From: Vibrio hippocampi
GTDB taxonomy: Bacteria > Pseudomonadota > Gammaproteobacteria > Enterobacterales > Vibrionaceae
Direction of reading: 5' to 3'
Length of the DNA: 64,000 nucleotides
Assembly (NCBI RefSeq): GCF_921292975.1
Contig: NZ_CAKLCM010000002.1
Span: 310,001 to 374,000, forward strand
This document shows, piece after piece, positions 52,391 to 62,636 of this stretch. Position numbers and translations under genes: made by a program. The notes beneath the pieces are model-generated. The model searched no databases, was not told the DNA's origin, and saw nothing but the letters and a program-made list of their open reading frames with translations. How positions within the stretch are numbered: the stretch's first letter is position 1; every line of letters starts with the position of its first letter.

Positions 52391-53857
52391 ATGCAAGACT
52401 TAGCAAAACTTCTGGTGATTGCTGACGATGCTCAGGCCCGTGCGAATCTCAATATTGTATTGGAGTTCGTAGGCCAGCACTGTCTAGTCGTCTCGTCCGA
52501 ACAGATAGAACAGATCGATTGGTCTCAGTCGTGGGCTGCTTGTATCGTGGGCGCTCTTGCCAGTCCGAAGTTATCGAAAGACCTGTTAGGGCGATTGCAT
52601 CAAGCCAATCATATCCCTCTGCTCGTGACGAGTAAGTTTACTGGTGCGGTTGAACCTCTCACCAACTTTGTAGGCGAATTGGAATTCCCTTTAAATTATC
52701 CTCAGCTAAGCGATGCCTTGCGTCACTGCCAAGAATTTTTGGGGCGTAAAGGGCTGCAAGTTCCTGCCAATTCAAGAAAAAACACCCTATTTCGCAGTCT
52801 AGTCGGGCAGAGTTCTGGTATTCAAGATGTTCGTCACCTGATCGAACAGGTCTGTGGCTCTGAAGCGAATGTTTTGATTTTGGGCGAGTCCGGGACAGGT
52901 AAAGAAGTCGTGGCACGTAATGTCCATTATCACTCTAGCCGTCGCAAAGGTCCGTTTGTTCCCGTTAACTGTGGTGCGATTCCTGCTGACCTGCTGGAAA
53001 GCGAGCTGTTTGGTCATGAGAAAGGCGCGTTCACGGGAGCGATTACCTCACGTAAAGGGCGCTTTGAGCTCGCCGAGGGCGGTACGCTATTTCTGGATGA
53101 GATTGGCGATATGCCAATGTCGATGCAGGTTAAATTATTACGCGTTCTGCAAGAGCGAGTGTTTGAGCGAGTTGGCGGCACGTCGGTCATCAAAGCCAAT
53201 GTCCGTATCGTTGCAGCGACTCACCGTAATCTGGAACAGATGATTGAGAATGGCGATTTTAGAGAAGATCTTTACTATCGTTTGAATGTATTCCCAATCG
53301 AGATGCCGTCGTTAAGAGAGCGCAAAGAAGATATTCCGCTATTGCTTCAAGAGCTGCTTGCTCGCACAGAAGCAGAAGGAGGACAACCGATCTGTTTTGC
53401 TCCTCGCGCCGTCAACTCGTTAATGGAACATGACTGGCCGGGCAATGTTCGTGAACTGGCGAACCTTGTGGAGCGAATGGTGATCCTCTACCCAAACAGT
53501 TTGGTGGATGTGAATCACCTACCGGTAAAATATCGTTATAGCGATATCCCCGAGTTCCAGCCCGAAAAGAACAGCTATAAGACCATTGAAGAGCAAGAAC
53601 GAGAAGCGCTCGACAGCATTTTTGCTGACAACTTTGCGTTTGATGAACCCGAATTTGAAGCTTATCAAGCCACCGGTCCTGAAGAGTTACCGCCCGAGGG
53701 CGTCAACTTGAAAGAGATGCTCGCCGATTTAGAAGTGAGCATGATTAATCAGGCGCTGGATGCACAAAATGGCATCGTCGCTCGTGCCGCTGATATGCTC
53801 GGTATGCGCCGAACCACATTGGTTGAGAAGATGCGTAAATACGATCTCAATCGGTAG
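52391..53857 (+). CDS. flrA: FlrA, sigma-54-dependent master regulator of flagellar genes
   Basis: 488 residues. A FleQ-type N-terminal receiver-like domain (about 1-125) lacks the acidic pocket and phosphorylated Asp of true receivers. The AAA+ domain carries Walker A GESGTGKE (about 165), GAFTGA (about 213) and Walker [14 protein letters not shown]-terminal Fis-type helix-turn-helix ends [15 protein letters not shown]. FlrA sits at the top of the polar flagellar hierarchy and turns on flrBC. In V. cholerae c-di-GMP inhibits it. The stop codon opens a 17-bp tandem array. Confidence 0.96.
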   Translation: MQDLAKLLVIADDAQARANLNIVLEFVGQHCLVVSSEQIEQIDWSQSWAACIVGALASPKLSKDLLGRLHQANHIPLLVTSKFTGAVEPLTNFVGELEFPLNYPQLSDALRHCQEFLGRKGLQVPANSRKNTLFRSLVGQSSGIQDVRHLIEQVCGSEANVLILGESGTGKEVVARNVHYHSSRRKGPFVPVNCGAIPADLLESELFGHEKGAFTGAITSRKGRFELAEGGTLFLDEIGDMPMSMQVKLLRVLQERVFERVGGTSVIKANVRIVAATHRNLEQMIENGDFREDLYYRLNVFPIEMPSLRERKEDIPLLLQELLARTEAEGGQPICFAPRAVNSLMEHDWPGNVRELANLVERMVILYPNSLVDVNHLPVKYRYSDIPEFQPEKNSYKTIEEQEREALDSIFADNFAFDEPEFEAYQATGPEELPPEGVNLKEMLADLEVSMINQALDAQNGIVARAADMLGMRRTTLVEKMRKYDLNR

Positions 53858-53955
53858 TGCTTGTCGAGAAATAGTGCTCTCCGAGAAACAGTGCTCGCAG
53901 AAAAATAACGGTCACAGAAAAATAGCGTTCAAAGAAAAAGCGATTGATGAAAAAG
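53856..53955. repeat. Five- to six-copy 17-bp decaying tandem array starting at the flrA stop
   Basis: AGTGCTTGTCGAGAAAT, AGTGCTCTCCGAGAAAC, AGTGCTCGCAGAAAAAT, AACGGTCACAGAAAAAT, AGCGTTCAAAGAAAAAG and a 15-bp partial unit. Units become more diverged rightward. The array begins inside the flrA stop codon. Confidence 0.85.
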
Positions 53956-54002
53956 CGTTATCGCGAAACATATTGTGATCACGATCATGTCAAAATTTGC
54001 AC

Positions 54003-54018
54003 GACAAAAAATTGACGC
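54003..54018 (+). promoter_or_regulatory. Element shared by flrA and flrB upstream regions, copy 2
   Basis: GACAAAAAATTGACGC, 15 of 16 identical to the copy before flrA. It is 122 bases before flrB and upstream of the terminator-like hairpin at 54044. A GTCAAAATTTGCAC just before it may be a second half-site. Confidence 0.5.
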
Positions 54019-54043
54019 GATTAAGTTGTTGAAAAATATATAT

Positions 54044-54082
54044 AAAAGCCCGGCATGCGTTTTGCATCTGGGCTTTTATTGT
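54044..54082 (+). terminator. Terminator between flrA and flrB
   Basis: AAAAGCCC..GGGCTTTT with an inner GATGC-type pairing, then TATTG. It separates flrA from flrBC, so flrBC needs its own promoter after or at this site. Confidence 0.75.
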
Positions 54083-54140
54083 TTATGGGTTACTGTTTTA
54101 TATCGGACCATTACATTGCGTAGCTAGGAAGATTACCACA

Positions 54141-55187
54141 ATGAAAGAAACGATGAATGACCCGTCGTCATCAGAATCACCGTCCAGTTCACATTTAGAT
54201 TCGTTGGAGTCACAAGTTGAACGCTACCAGCAGGTTATCGAAGCGATGCCAGCAGGGGTGATCCTGTTGGACAGTCAAGGCGTGGTGAGAGAAGCCAACC
54301 CTGAAGCGCATCGTATTCTTGAGTTACCTTTGGTAGGGCAAAAGTGGTTTCACCTTATTCAGGTGGCTTTTGACCCGAAAGAGGATGATGGACATGAAGT
54401 GTCACTGCGCAATGGTCGTAAGGTGAGGCTTGCGATCTCCGCGTCGACCACGGGACAGCTGATATTGATTACGGATTTAACCGAGACCCGATTGCTGCAA
54501 TCACGAGTCAGTGACTTGCAACGTTTGTCTTCCTTGGGTCGCATGGTGGCGTCATTGGCACACCAAGTCAGGACGCCACTTTCAAGCGCGATGTTGTATG
54601 CCTCAAACTTAGCCTCGCCAAATCTCAATGAGGCGACGCGTTCACGTTTCCAAGTGAAGTTGGTCGATAGACTGCATGATCTTGAAAAGCAGGTGAACGA
54701 TATGCTGCTGTTTGCAAAAGGTGGCGATAACAAAGTGGTGAAGCCTTTTACCCTCAAAGAGTTGGTTGACGAATATCAGCCGATGGTGGAAACCACGCTT
54801 AAAAGCAATAACGTCGACTACTTTATTGAAGTTGAGCAAGAGCAAGTGCAGTTGATGGGCAATGTGAATGCCATTGCTTCCGCACTCAGCAACTTGGTAC
54901 TGAATGCGGTACAAATCGTTGGTAAAGGGGCACAAGTGGATGTGTTCTTTCGTCCAGTGAATAACGAATTGAAAATCTCGGTACAAGATAATGGTCCGGG
55001 CGTACCCGCAGAGTTACAACAAAAGATTTTAGAGCCATTTTTCACCACCCGCTCCCAAGGCACAGGTCTTGGATTAGCGGTGGTACAAATGGTTTGTCGT
55101 GCCCATAACGGGCGCTTAGAGTTAATTTCTGAGCCGGACGATGGAGCATGTTTTACCATCTGCCTGCCACTGTCAGAGAATGAATAA
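54141..55187 (+). CDS. flrB: FlrB, flagellar sensor histidine kinase
   Basis: 348 residues. N-terminal PAS domain (about 30-130: IEAMPAGVILLDSQGVVREANPEAH), HisKA with His141 in SLAHQVRTPLSSAML, and HATPase (NLVLNAVQI N-box, VQDNGPGVP, FFTTRSQGTGLGLAVV). There are no membrane spans, so it is cytosolic. It phosphorylates FlrC to activate class III flagellar promoters. A second Met five codons in is an alternative start. Confidence 0.95.
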   Translation: MKETMNDPSSSESPSSSHLDSLESQVERYQQVIEAMPAGVILLDSQGVVREANPEAHRILELPLVGQKWFHLIQVAFDPKEDDGHEVSLRNGRKVRLAISASTTGQLILITDLTETRLLQSRVSDLQRLSSLGRMVASLAHQVRTPLSSAMLYASNLASPNLNEATRSRFQVKLVDRLHDLEKQVNDMLLFAKGGDNKVVKPFTLKELVDEYQPMVETTLKSNNVDYFIEVEQEQVQLMGNVNAIASALSNLVLNAVQIVGKGAQVDVFFRPVNNELKISVQDNGPGVPAELQQKILEPFFTTRSQGTGLGLAVVQMVCRAHNGRLELISEPDDGACFTICLPLSENE

Positions 55188-55248
55188 TTGAGCTTCATTT
55201 TCGTTAGAAAATTGATGAGCGAAGTCCATCGATTGAGGAGCAAACATC

Positions 55249-56679
55249 ATGGCACAAAGTAAAGTACTCATCGTTGAAGATGATGAAGGCCTGCGTGAAG
55301 CATTGGTCGACACCTTAGCCCTTGCAGGATATGAGTGGATTGAGGCTGATTGCGCTGAAGATGCGTTGGTGAAGCTGAAAGCCGAGCCAGTTGATATTGT
55401 CGTCTCGGATGTACAAATGGCAGGCATGGGCGGTTTAGCGCTACTTCGCAGTATCAAGCAACATTGGCCGAAACTTCCGGTGCTGTTGATGACCGCATAC
55501 GCCAATATTGAAGATGCCGTTGGCGCAATGAAAGAAGGCGCTATCGACTATATGGCGAAGCCATTTGCGCCGGAAGTGCTACTGAATATGGTCAGCCGCT
55601 ATGCGCCAGTCAAATCAGATGACAATGGCGATGCGATTGTCGCGGATGAAAAAAGCCTTCAGTTGCTGGCTTTGGCGCAAAAAGTCGCTAAAACCGATGC
55701 CAGTGTTATGGTGCTTGGTCCGAGTGGTTCGGGCAAAGAGGTGATGTCACGCTACATCCATAATCATTCCAATCGCGCCGATGGTCCGTTTGTCGCAATT
55801 AACTGTGCCGCAATCCCAGATAATATGTTGGAAGCGACACTGTTCGGCTATGAGAAAGGTGCATTTACCGGCGCGGTTCAGGCTTGTCCGGGTAAATTTG
55901 AACAAGCACAAGGTGGCACCATCTTGCTGGACGAAATCAGCGAAATGGATCTCAACCTGCAAGCAAAACTGCTGCGCGTGTTGCAAGAACGCGAAGTTGA
56001 GCGTTTAGGCAGCCGCAAGAGTATTGCGCTTGATGTTCGAGTCTTGGCCACCAGTAACCGCGACTTGCGTCAATATGTGCAAGAAGGCAATTTCCGCGAA
56101 GACTTATACTACCGCCTCAATGTTTTCCCAATTGCTTGGCCACCGCTGAGTGAGCGTAAGGGTGACATTACGCCCCTTGCACAGCATCTCACCGAACGAC
56201 ACTGTAAAAAGTTGGGCATGCCCGTCCCTTCCTTTAGTGAACAAGCACTACAAAAATTGCTGAGTTACCCTTGGCCGGGCAACGTACGTGAGCTGGATAA
56301 TGTGGTTCAACGTGCCCTGATACTTTGCGATCATAATTTGGTCTCTGCGGAGAATATTTTGCTCGAAGGGGTCGATTGGCAAGACGCGTCAGGACTGCAA
56401 AATGTGGTGGCGAATCAAGAAGTGATAGCGCCTTATGTTGCCCCGGTAGCAGAAAAGCTGACCGTGGCTGAACGCAGTGACCCAGTCGCGGTATCGACGC
56501 CAGCGAGCGAGGGACTAGGTGGCGAGTTGAGAGATCAAGAATTTGCCATCATCTTGGAAACACTCAAAGAGTGCCAAGGGCGTCGCAAAGAGATGTCAGA
56601 GAAGTTGGGTATCAGCCCAAGAACACTGCGTTATAAGCTCGCTAAAATGCGTGATGCAGGTATCGATATTCCGAACTAA
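55249..56679 (+). CDS. flrC: FlrC, sigma-54-dependent response regulator
   Basis: 476 residues. Receiver domain with phosphorylated Asp54 in IVVSDVQMAGM, AAA+ domain with Walker A GPSGSGKE, GAFTGA (about 204) and Walker B GTILLDEISEM, and C-terminal Fis helix-turn-helix (MSEKLGISPRTLRYKLAKM). Phosphorylated by FlrB, it activates the -24/-12 promoters for hook-basal body genes and the sigma-54 flagellin seen in this window. In the Walker A the usual Glu-Ser-Gly is Pro-Ser-Gly, as in other FlrC proteins. Confidence 0.96.
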   Translation: MAQSKVLIVEDDEGLREALVDTLALAGYEWIEADCAEDALVKLKAEPVDIVVSDVQMAGMGGLALLRSIKQHWPKLPVLLMTAYANIEDAVGAMKEGAIDYMAKPFAPEVLLNMVSRYAPVKSDDNGDAIVADEKSLQLLALAQKVAKTDASVMVLGPSGSGKEVMSRYIHNHSNRADGPFVAINCAAIPDNMLEATLFGYEKGAFTGAVQACPGKFEQAQGGTILLDEISEMDLNLQAKLLRVLQEREVERLGSRKSIALDVRVLATSNRDLRQYVQEGNFREDLYYRLNVFPIAWPPLSERKGDITPLAQHLTERHCKKLGMPVPSFSEQALQKLLSYPWPGNVRELDNVVQRALILCDHNLVSAENILLEGVDWQDASGLQNVVANQEVIAPYVAPVAEKLTVAERSDPVAVSTPASEGLGGELRDQEFAIILETLKECQGRRKEMSEKLGISPRTLRYKLAKMRDAGIDIPN

Positions 56680-56717
56680 TCCTACTCGCTGACCTCTAGC
56701 TCAATAGGGGCTTTTGG

Positions 56718-56733
56718 TGGTATGATTTTTGCT
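56718..56733 (+). promoter_or_regulatory. Sigma-54-type promoter for the fliE operon
   Basis: TGGTAT-GATTT-TTGCT has GG and GC 12 bases apart as required at -24/-12. About 67 bp before fliE. Confidence 0.65.
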
Positions 56734-56799
56734 AATATTTAATGTTAATTTAGTTTATTTAAGCGATCTGTCAATAATTTGGCAGCGGTAAGGTGTCGT

Positions 56800-57111
56800 A
56801 TGAAAGTCGATGGACTACATAATGAAATGCAAGCCATGATGCTAGAAGCGGCCAGCGCTCGGCCTAATGCGACCGCTCAGCAGGTCGGGGCGGACTTTGG
56901 CAATATGTTGACGCAAGCAATCAACAATGTGAATGGACTGCAAAAATCTTCCAGCGATTTACAAATGCGTTTTGACCGCGGTGATGCCGATGTTTCTCTA
57001 TCGGATGTTATGATCGCACGTAACAAATCCAGTGTTGCCTTTGAAGCAACCATACAAGTGAGAAATAAGCTTTTTGAAGCCTATAAAGAACTCATGAATA
57101 TGCCAGTTTAA
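56800..57111 (+). CDS. fliE: Flagellar hook-basal body protein FliE
   Basis: 103 residues from MKVDGLHNEMQAMMLEA at 56800; seven in-frame codons upstream are not conserved. The family block is FGNMLTQAINNVNGLQKSS, then FDRGDADVSLSDVMIARNKSSVAFEATIQVRNKLFEAYKEL. FliE links the MS ring to the rod. First gene of fliEFGHIJ(K). Confidence 0.95.
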   Translation: MKVDGLHNEMQAMMLEAASARPNATAQQVGADFGNMLTQAINNVNGLQKSSSDLQMRFDRGDADVSLSDVMIARNKSSVAFEATIQVRNKLFEAYKELMNMPV

Positions 57112-57129
57112 TTTGGGTAGTAACAAGTA

Positions 57130-58878
57130 GTGGCTCAGAATACACATTCAACCGATATGGCCGTAGTGGACGGAAGTCCCGATGCGCTAGTGTCAACCAA
57201 TTCAGACTTGGCGGCAGACGGTCAAAATCCCGACATTAACGAAAAAAGTAGCGGTAAGTTTGACTTCGCCGTCGGCGATCTCGATCTGTTGAGACAGGTC
57301 GTTTTAGTGCTGTCTATTTCTATCTGTGTCGCATTAATCGTTATGCTGTTCTTCTGGGTCAAAGAGCCAGAAATGCGTCCATTAGGTGTTTATGAGACGG
57401 AAGAGCTTATTCCGGTGCTCGACTACCTCGATCAGAAGCAAGTTACCTATAAGCTGGAAGGCAATTCTTTAAGTGTACCTGTAAGCGAATACAACACCAT
57501 TAAGTTGGATATGGTGCGCTCTGGCTTAAACCAAGCGACCAATCCGGGCGATGATATTCTGATGCAGGATATGGGCTTTGGTGTTTCTCAGCGTCTTGAG
57601 CAAGAGCGCTTAAAGTTAAGCCGTGAGCGTCAATTAGCGAAAGCCATTGAACAGATGAAGCAGGTACGCACGGCCCGTATCCTTTTGGCATTACCAAAAC
57701 AGAGCGTATTTGTCCGCCACAATCAAGAAGCCTCAGCCTCGGTTTTTCTTACCTTGGCAACGGGTGCCGTACTCAAGCAGCAAGAAGTTGACTCCGTGGT
57801 CGATATGGTCGCGAGCGCCGTCCCCGGGATGACAACCAGTCGTATTACGGTCACGGACCAACATGGTCGACTGCTGAACTCAGGCTCTCAAGATCCTATC
57901 TCGACCGCTCGACGCAAAGAGCAAGAGTTGGAGCGCAACCAAGAACAAGCGCTAAGAGAAAAAATTGATTCTGTGTTAATCCCTATTCTGGGGTTAGGCA
58001 ACTATACCGCTCAAGTCGATATTCAGCTCGACTTCAATGCAGTCGAGCAAACGCGTAAACGTTTTGATCCAAATACGCCAGCAAAACGCAGTGAATACAC
58101 CCTTGAAGATTACAGCAATGGCGGCACGGTAGCGGGTGTACCGGGCGCGCTGAGTAATCAGCCTCCTGCGGATGCGTCTATTCCTGATGATGTCGCACAG
58201 ATGAAAGATGGATCGTTAACGGGGCAAGGTTCTGTTCATAAAGAAGCGACTCGTAACTACGAATTGGATACCACCATCAGTCACGAGCGTAAACAGGTCG
58301 GCACCGTCAGCCGACAAACCGTGGCAGTGGCGATTAAGAATCGCGCCAAAGTGAATCCGAATACCGGAGAAGTCAGCTATGAACCGCGTACCGATAGTGA
58401 GCTTGCCGCGATTAAACAAGTGCTCATCGGCTCTGTGGGCTTCGATGAGACTCGCGGTGATCTGTTGAACGTATTGAGCATGACCTTTGAGGAACCCGTG
58501 GCTGAGCTGTTAGCCGATGTGCCAATCTGGGAGCATCCAAACTTTAACGACTGGATCCGTTGGTTTGCCAGCGCCATGGTTATCGTGGTGGTGGTGTTAG
58601 TTCTGATCCGTCCTGCGATGAAGAAACTGCTTAATCCAGCGGCGCAGGAAGGTGATGACCCGATGTATGGTCCAGACGGTCTTCCATTGTCGGCTGATGG
58701 CGAAACCAGCTTGATCGGTTCAGATATTGATAGCAGTGAGCTGTTTGAGTTTAGTACCGGCATTGATCTGCCGAACCTACACAAAGATGAAGACATATTG
58801 AAAGCGGTGCGCGCTCTGGTTGCGAATGAACCAGAACTTGCTGCACAAGTAGTGAAAAATTGGATGGCTGAAAGCTAA
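57130..58878 (+). CDS. fliF: Flagellar MS-ring protein FliF
   Basis: 582 residues from a GTG start at 57130. Two membrane spans: about 58-78 (VVLVLSISICVALIVMLFFW) and near 480-500 (WFASAMVIVVVVLVLIRPAM). The periplasmic ring-building motif region includes LDMVRSGLNQATNPGDDILMQD and TARILLALPKQSVFVR. The C-terminal cytosolic tail, which ends just before the stop, binds FliG. The stop overlaps the fliG start by one base. Confidence 0.95.
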   Translation: MAQNTHSTDMAVVDGSPDALVSTNSDLAADGQNPDINEKSSGKFDFAVGDLDLLRQVVLVLSISICVALIVMLFFWVKEPEMRPLGVYETEELIPVLDYLDQKQVTYKLEGNSLSVPVSEYNTIKLDMVRSGLNQATNPGDDILMQDMGFGVSQRLEQERLKLSRERQLAKAIEQMKQVRTARILLALPKQSVFVRHNQEASASVFLTLATGAVLKQQEVDSVVDMVASAVPGMTTSRITVTDQHGRLLNSGSQDPISTARRKEQELERNQEQALREKIDSVLIPILGLGNYTAQVDIQLDFNAVEQTRKRFDPNTPAKRSEYTLEDYSNGGTVAGVPGALSNQPPADASIPDDVAQMKDGSLTGQGSVHKEATRNYELDTTISHERKQVGTVSRQTVAVAIKNRAKVNPNTGEVSYEPRTDSELAAIKQVLIGSVGFDETRGDLLNVLSMTFEEPVAELLADVPIWEHPNFNDWIRWFASAMVIVVVVLVLIRPAMKKLLNPAAQEGDDPMYGPDGLPLSADGETSLIGSDIDSSELFEFSTGIDLPNLHKDEDILKAVRALVANEPELAAQVVKNWMAES

Positions 58879-59936
58879 TGGCAAATGAAATTATCCCTCA
58901 GCAAGGACAAGCGCAACTACCAGACGCGACCAACGTAGATATTTCTAGCGTGACTGGTGATGAAAAAGCCGCAATTTTGCTACTGAGTTTAAATGAGCAA
59001 GACGCGGCAAATATTATCCGTCACCTTGAGCCAAAGCAGGTTCAGCGTGTGGGTAGTGCGATGGCTCGTGCCAGCGATCTAAGCCAAGATAAAGTGGGCG
59101 CTGTTCACCGCGCATTTCTGGAAGACATTCAGAAATACACCAATATTGGTATGGGCAGTGAAGACTTTATGCGTAATACCTTGGTTGCGGCGCTGGGTGA
59201 AGACAAAGCGAACAACCTAGTAGAGCAAATCCTATTGGGTACGGGTTCAAAAGGCTTGGATTCATTGAAATGGATGGATCCACGTCAAGTGGCCAGCATC
59301 ATTGTCAATGAACACCCGCAGATTCAAACCATTGTGCTGTCTTACTTGGAATCGGATCAGTCTGCGGAAATCTTGTCTCAGTTCCCTGAGCGTGTTCGCC
59401 TTGATTTGATGATGCGTATTGCCAACCTCGAAGAAGTTCAGCCTTCGGCACTGGCAGAACTGAACGAAATTATGGAGAAACAGTTTGCGGGTCAAGCGGG
59501 TGCTCAAGCTGCCAAGATTGGTGGTCTGAAAGCCGCGGCTGAGATAATGAACTATCTAGATAATAACGTTGAAGGTCTGCTGATGGACCAAATTCGTGAC
59601 CAAGACGAAGACATGGCGACGCAGATTCAAGATCTTATGTTTGTGTTTGAGAACCTTATCGAAGTGGATGATCAGGGTATTCAGAAACTGCTTCGTGATG
59701 TACCACAAGACGTGCTACAGCGCGCATTGAAAGGCGCGGACGAAGGGCTTAAAGAGAAAGTCTTTGGCAACATGTCTAAACGTGCTGCCGATATGATGCG
59801 TGAGGATATTGAAGCGATGCCTCCAGTGAGAGTTGCAGATGTCGAAGCGGCTCAGAAAGAGATCCTAACCATTGCAAGAAGAATGGCCGATAACGGAGAG
59901 CTGATGCTGTCTGGCGGCGCTGATGAATTCTTGTAA
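58878..59936 (+). CDS. fliG: Flagellar motor switch protein FliG
   Basis: 352 residues. N-terminal GDEKAAILLLSLNEQDAANIIRHLEPKQVQRVGSAM, middle EHPQIQTIVLSYLESDQSAEILS, and the C-terminal torque helix DIQKLLRDVPQDVLQRALKGAD-like stretch with the charged residues that face the stator. FliG sets rotation direction and torque. Overlaps fliF by one base. Confidence 0.97.
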   Translation: MANEIIPQQGQAQLPDATNVDISSVTGDEKAAILLLSLNEQDAANIIRHLEPKQVQRVGSAMARASDLSQDKVGAVHRAFLEDIQKYTNIGMGSEDFMRNTLVAALGEDKANNLVEQILLGTGSKGLDSLKWMDPRQVASIIVNEHPQIQTIVLSYLESDQSAEILSQFPERVRLDLMMRIANLEEVQPSALAELNEIMEKQFAGQAGAQAAKIGGLKAAAEIMNYLDNNVEGLLMDQIRDQDEDMATQIQDLMFVFENLIEVDDQGIQKLLRDVPQDVLQRALKGADEGLKEKVFGNMSKRAADMMREDIEAMPPVRVADVEAAQKEILTIARRMADNGELMLSGGADEFL

Positions 59937-59960
59937 TCTTGATGTGAGGTAGAAACGAGT

Positions 59961-60761
59961 ATGTCTGGAGAGAGAAAACGCGGCTTTTTGCGCCCGTCAG
60001 AAGATAACACGGCAGAATCGACCCACTCTTGGGGATTACCGGATTACACCTCACAAACGACGCAACATGCAAAAGAAACCGCGTTCAACTACGATCCCAG
60101 TTGGTCGCCGACTGATGAACCTGAGGTAGACGAAGCCCCGCTGGAGCTTACCGAAGAACAGATAGAAATCATCAAGCAAGGTGCGTATCAAGAGGGCTTA
60201 TTCCAAGGTCAAGAGGCGGGCTTTAAGCAAGGCTACGACAAAGGCAAGGAAGAAGGCTTAGCAGCGGGTCATGCCGAAGGTTTACAACAAGGTCAAGCTG
60301 ACGGTGTGGCAGCGGGAGAAGAGTACATTAAACAGCAAGTGGATACGCTTATGGAACTCGCGAATCAATTTGCTCAGCCCCTTGAGTTGGTGAATAACCA
60401 AGTCGAAAAACAGTTGGTGGATATGGTCTTGGCGTTAACCAAAGAAGTGGTTCACGTTGAGGTGCAAACCAACCCGCAAATTATTCTCGATACCGTCAAG
60501 CAATCACTTGATGTTCTTCCTGTTACTGGGCACGCCATCACCTTGAAAATGAACCCGGTTGACGTGGATATTATCCGTGCCGCTTATGGCGATCAGGAAA
60601 TCGAAACCCGCAACTGGACCTTAGTGGTGGAACCCTCATTAAATCGCGGTGATCTGTTTATTGAAGCTGGAGAATCGAGCGTCAGTTATAAAATGGAAGA
60701 CCGCATCAAAAGCGTGTTGCAAAGCTTCTGCGGAACGAATCGCCATATGGGAGGCGAGTAA
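59961..60761 (+). CDS. fliH: Flagellar export ATPase regulator FliH
   Basis: 266 residues. A GxxxG-rich repeat helix is seen at about 75-120 ([18 protein letters not shown], then [18 protein letters not shown]), the hallmark of FliH. The C-terminal part ([32 protein letters not shown]) binds FliI. It regulates and docks FliI at the export gate. fliI starts on the last base of the stop. Confidence 0.95.
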   Translation: MSGERKRGFLRPSEDNTAESTHSWGLPDYTSQTTQHAKETAFNYDPSWSPTDEPEVDEAPLELTEEQIEIIKQGAYQEGLFQGQEAGFKQGYDKGKEEGLAAGHAEGLQQGQADGVAAGEEYIKQQVDTLMELANQFAQPLELVNNQVEKQLVDMVLALTKEVVHVEVQTNPQIILDTVKQSLDVLPVTGHAITLKMNPVDVDIIRAAYGDQEIETRNWTLVVEPSLNRGDLFIEAGESSVSYKMEDRIKSVLQSFCGTNRHMGGE

Positions 60762-62083
60762 TGCTGCCGTTGGCTGAACGTTTAGCAAACTACAGCACGA
60801 CAGGACACCGCTCACGAGCGACGGCATCCGGGAAACTGGTCAGAGTCGTCGGGTTGACGTTGGAAGCGATTGGTTGCAAAGCGCCGATTGGCAGCCTGTG
60901 TAAAGTCGAAACCATGTCTGGCGAGATGGAAGCGGAAGTGGTTGGTTTTTCCGGTGAACACCTTTACTTGATGCCAAGCGAACAGATCACCGGAGTCTTG
61001 CCCGGCGCAAAAGTCACCCCAATGACCGCGGAAACGGGCTTGCCAGTCGGCATGGAACTGTTAGGTCGCGTCATTGATGGCGTGGGCAACCCCCTCGACG
61101 GTTTAGGGGCGCTTTACACCGATAAACGCGCTTCATTTAATGGCACGCCAATCAATCCTTTGGCACGCAAACCTATTTCAGAACCGCTTGATGTTGGCTT
61201 AAAGGCGATCAACGGCTTATTAACCGTAGGTAAAGGCCAGCGTATTGGCTTGTTTGCGGGCTCAGGGGTCGGTAAATCGGTCACGCTTGGCATGATGACT
61301 CGTGGTACCACCGCGCAAGTCGTTGTCGTTGGCTTAATCGGTGAGCGTGGACGAGAAGTTAAAGAGTTTATCGAAGAGATCCTCGGCGATGAAGGGCGCG
61401 CTCGCTCTGTAGTGGTTGCCGCGCCTGCGGATGCGTCGCCTCTGATGCGACTGAAAGGTTGCCAGACCGCGTTGACGATTGCGGAATATTTCCGTGACCA
61501 AGGCTTAGACGTCCTATTGTTGATGGATTCATTAACCCGTTTTGCCCAAGCACAACGTGAAATTGCGCTGTCAGTTGGTGAACCGCCTGCGACCAAAGGT
61601 TATCCGCCCTCGGTGTTTGCCAAGCTTCCCGCTTTGGTTGAGCGTGCGGGTAACGGCGATGATAACCAAGGTTCGATTACCGCGTTCTTTACGGTGTTAA
61701 CCGAAGGGGATGATTTACAAGATCCCATCGCCGATGCGTCGCGAGCGATTTTGGATGGTCACATTGTTCTGTCTCGTGAGATGGCGGATGCCGGACACTA
61801 TCCGGCGATTGATGTTGAGAAATCGGTCAGTCGTGTAATGCCACAAATCACCGATGAACAGCATGTATTGATGTCCAAAGCGGTTCGACAAGTGCTGTCA
61901 GTCTGTCGTAAAAACCAAGATCTGGTGTCTATTGGCGCTTATAAGCCGGGCACTGACCCCGCGATTGATAGCGCCTTTACCCTTAAACCTCATCTCGACC
62001 AATATTTGCAGCAGACCATGAAAGAGTCGGTGCCTTACGATATGTGTATCAATATGCTGAAAAGTATTTTGCAAGTAAGCTGA
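60761..62083 (+). CDS. fliI: Flagellum-specific ATP synthase FliI
   Basis: 440 residues. Walker [12 protein letters not shown] (about 163-173), catalytic Glu in [13 protein letters not shown], Walker [18 protein letters not shown] and the arginine-finger region follow the F1-ATPase beta-like layout. It energises the unfolding or initial delivery of flagellar export substrates. It overlaps fliH by one base and is two bases before fliJ. Confidence 0.97.
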   Translation: MLPLAERLANYSTTGHRSRATASGKLVRVVGLTLEAIGCKAPIGSLCKVETMSGEMEAEVVGFSGEHLYLMPSEQITGVLPGAKVTPMTAETGLPVGMELLGRVIDGVGNPLDGLGALYTDKRASFNGTPINPLARKPISEPLDVGLKAINGLLTVGKGQRIGLFAGSGVGKSVTLGMMTRGTTAQVVVVGLIGERGREVKEFIEEILGDEGRARSVVVAAPADASPLMRLKGCQTALTIAEYFRDQGLDVLLLMDSLTRFAQAQREIALSVGEPPATKGYPPSVFAKLPALVERAGNGDDNQGSITAFFTVLTEGDDLQDPIADASRAILDGHIVLSREMADAGHYPAIDVEKSVSRVMPQITDEQHVLMSKAVRQVLSVCRKNQDLVSIGAYKPGTDPAIDSAFTLKPHLDQYLQQTMKESVPYDMCINMLKSILQVS

Positions 62084-62084
62084 T

Positions 62085-62525
62085 ATGGATAATGCGTTTG
62101 AGTTCTTACTGGAACAAGCGAAAGACAACGAGCAGCAAGCGATCTCGGCTTTGACCAAAGCGCAAGGTGAGTTGGATGAATTTTACCAACAAGTGAAACA
62201 GATTGAACAATATCGCCTTGATTACTGCAATCAGTTAGTCGAACGAGGCAAGTCTGGTTTGAGTGCCAGCGAATATGGCCACCTTAATCGATTCTTAACC
62301 CAACTTGATGAAACGTTGTCAAAGCAGAAAACCGCCGAACCCCACTTCACCCAGCAAGTGAGTGATTGCGAAGAGGCGTGGCACAATGCTCGAAAACAGC
62401 GCCGTTCTTATGAGTGGATGATAGAGAAAAAAGCCAAGGAAGCGGCAATGAAAGCGGAAAAATTGGAGCAAAAGCAGATGGATGAATTTTCAAACCTGCT
62501 GTTTTCTCGTCGAACCCGGAGGTAG
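62085..62525 (+). CDS. fliJ: Flagellar export protein FliJ
   Basis: 146 residues. A long antiparallel coiled coil typical of FliJ: LEQAKDNEQQAISALTKAQGELDEFYQQVKQIEQYRLDY, and the C-terminal EWMIEKKAKEAAMKAEKLEQKQMDEFS. It is the stalk-like subunit of the FliHIJ ATPase complex. It starts two bases after fliI. Confidence 0.93.
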   Translation: MDNAFEFLLEQAKDNEQQAISALTKAQGELDEFYQQVKQIEQYRLDYCNQLVERGKSGLSASEYGHLNRFLTQLDETLSKQKTAEPHFTQQVSDCEEAWHNARKQRRSYEWMIEKKAKEAAMKAEKLEQKQMDEFSNLLFSRRTRR

Positions 62526-62636
62526 TTGTTCCGCATAAATGGCGTAATTATTGCATTTATGTGATTGGATGTTGTTAAACGGCACGCTTTTGCCGCAGCA
62601 ATACAATTCAACTTTGACTATACGAGCCTGAGCAGA

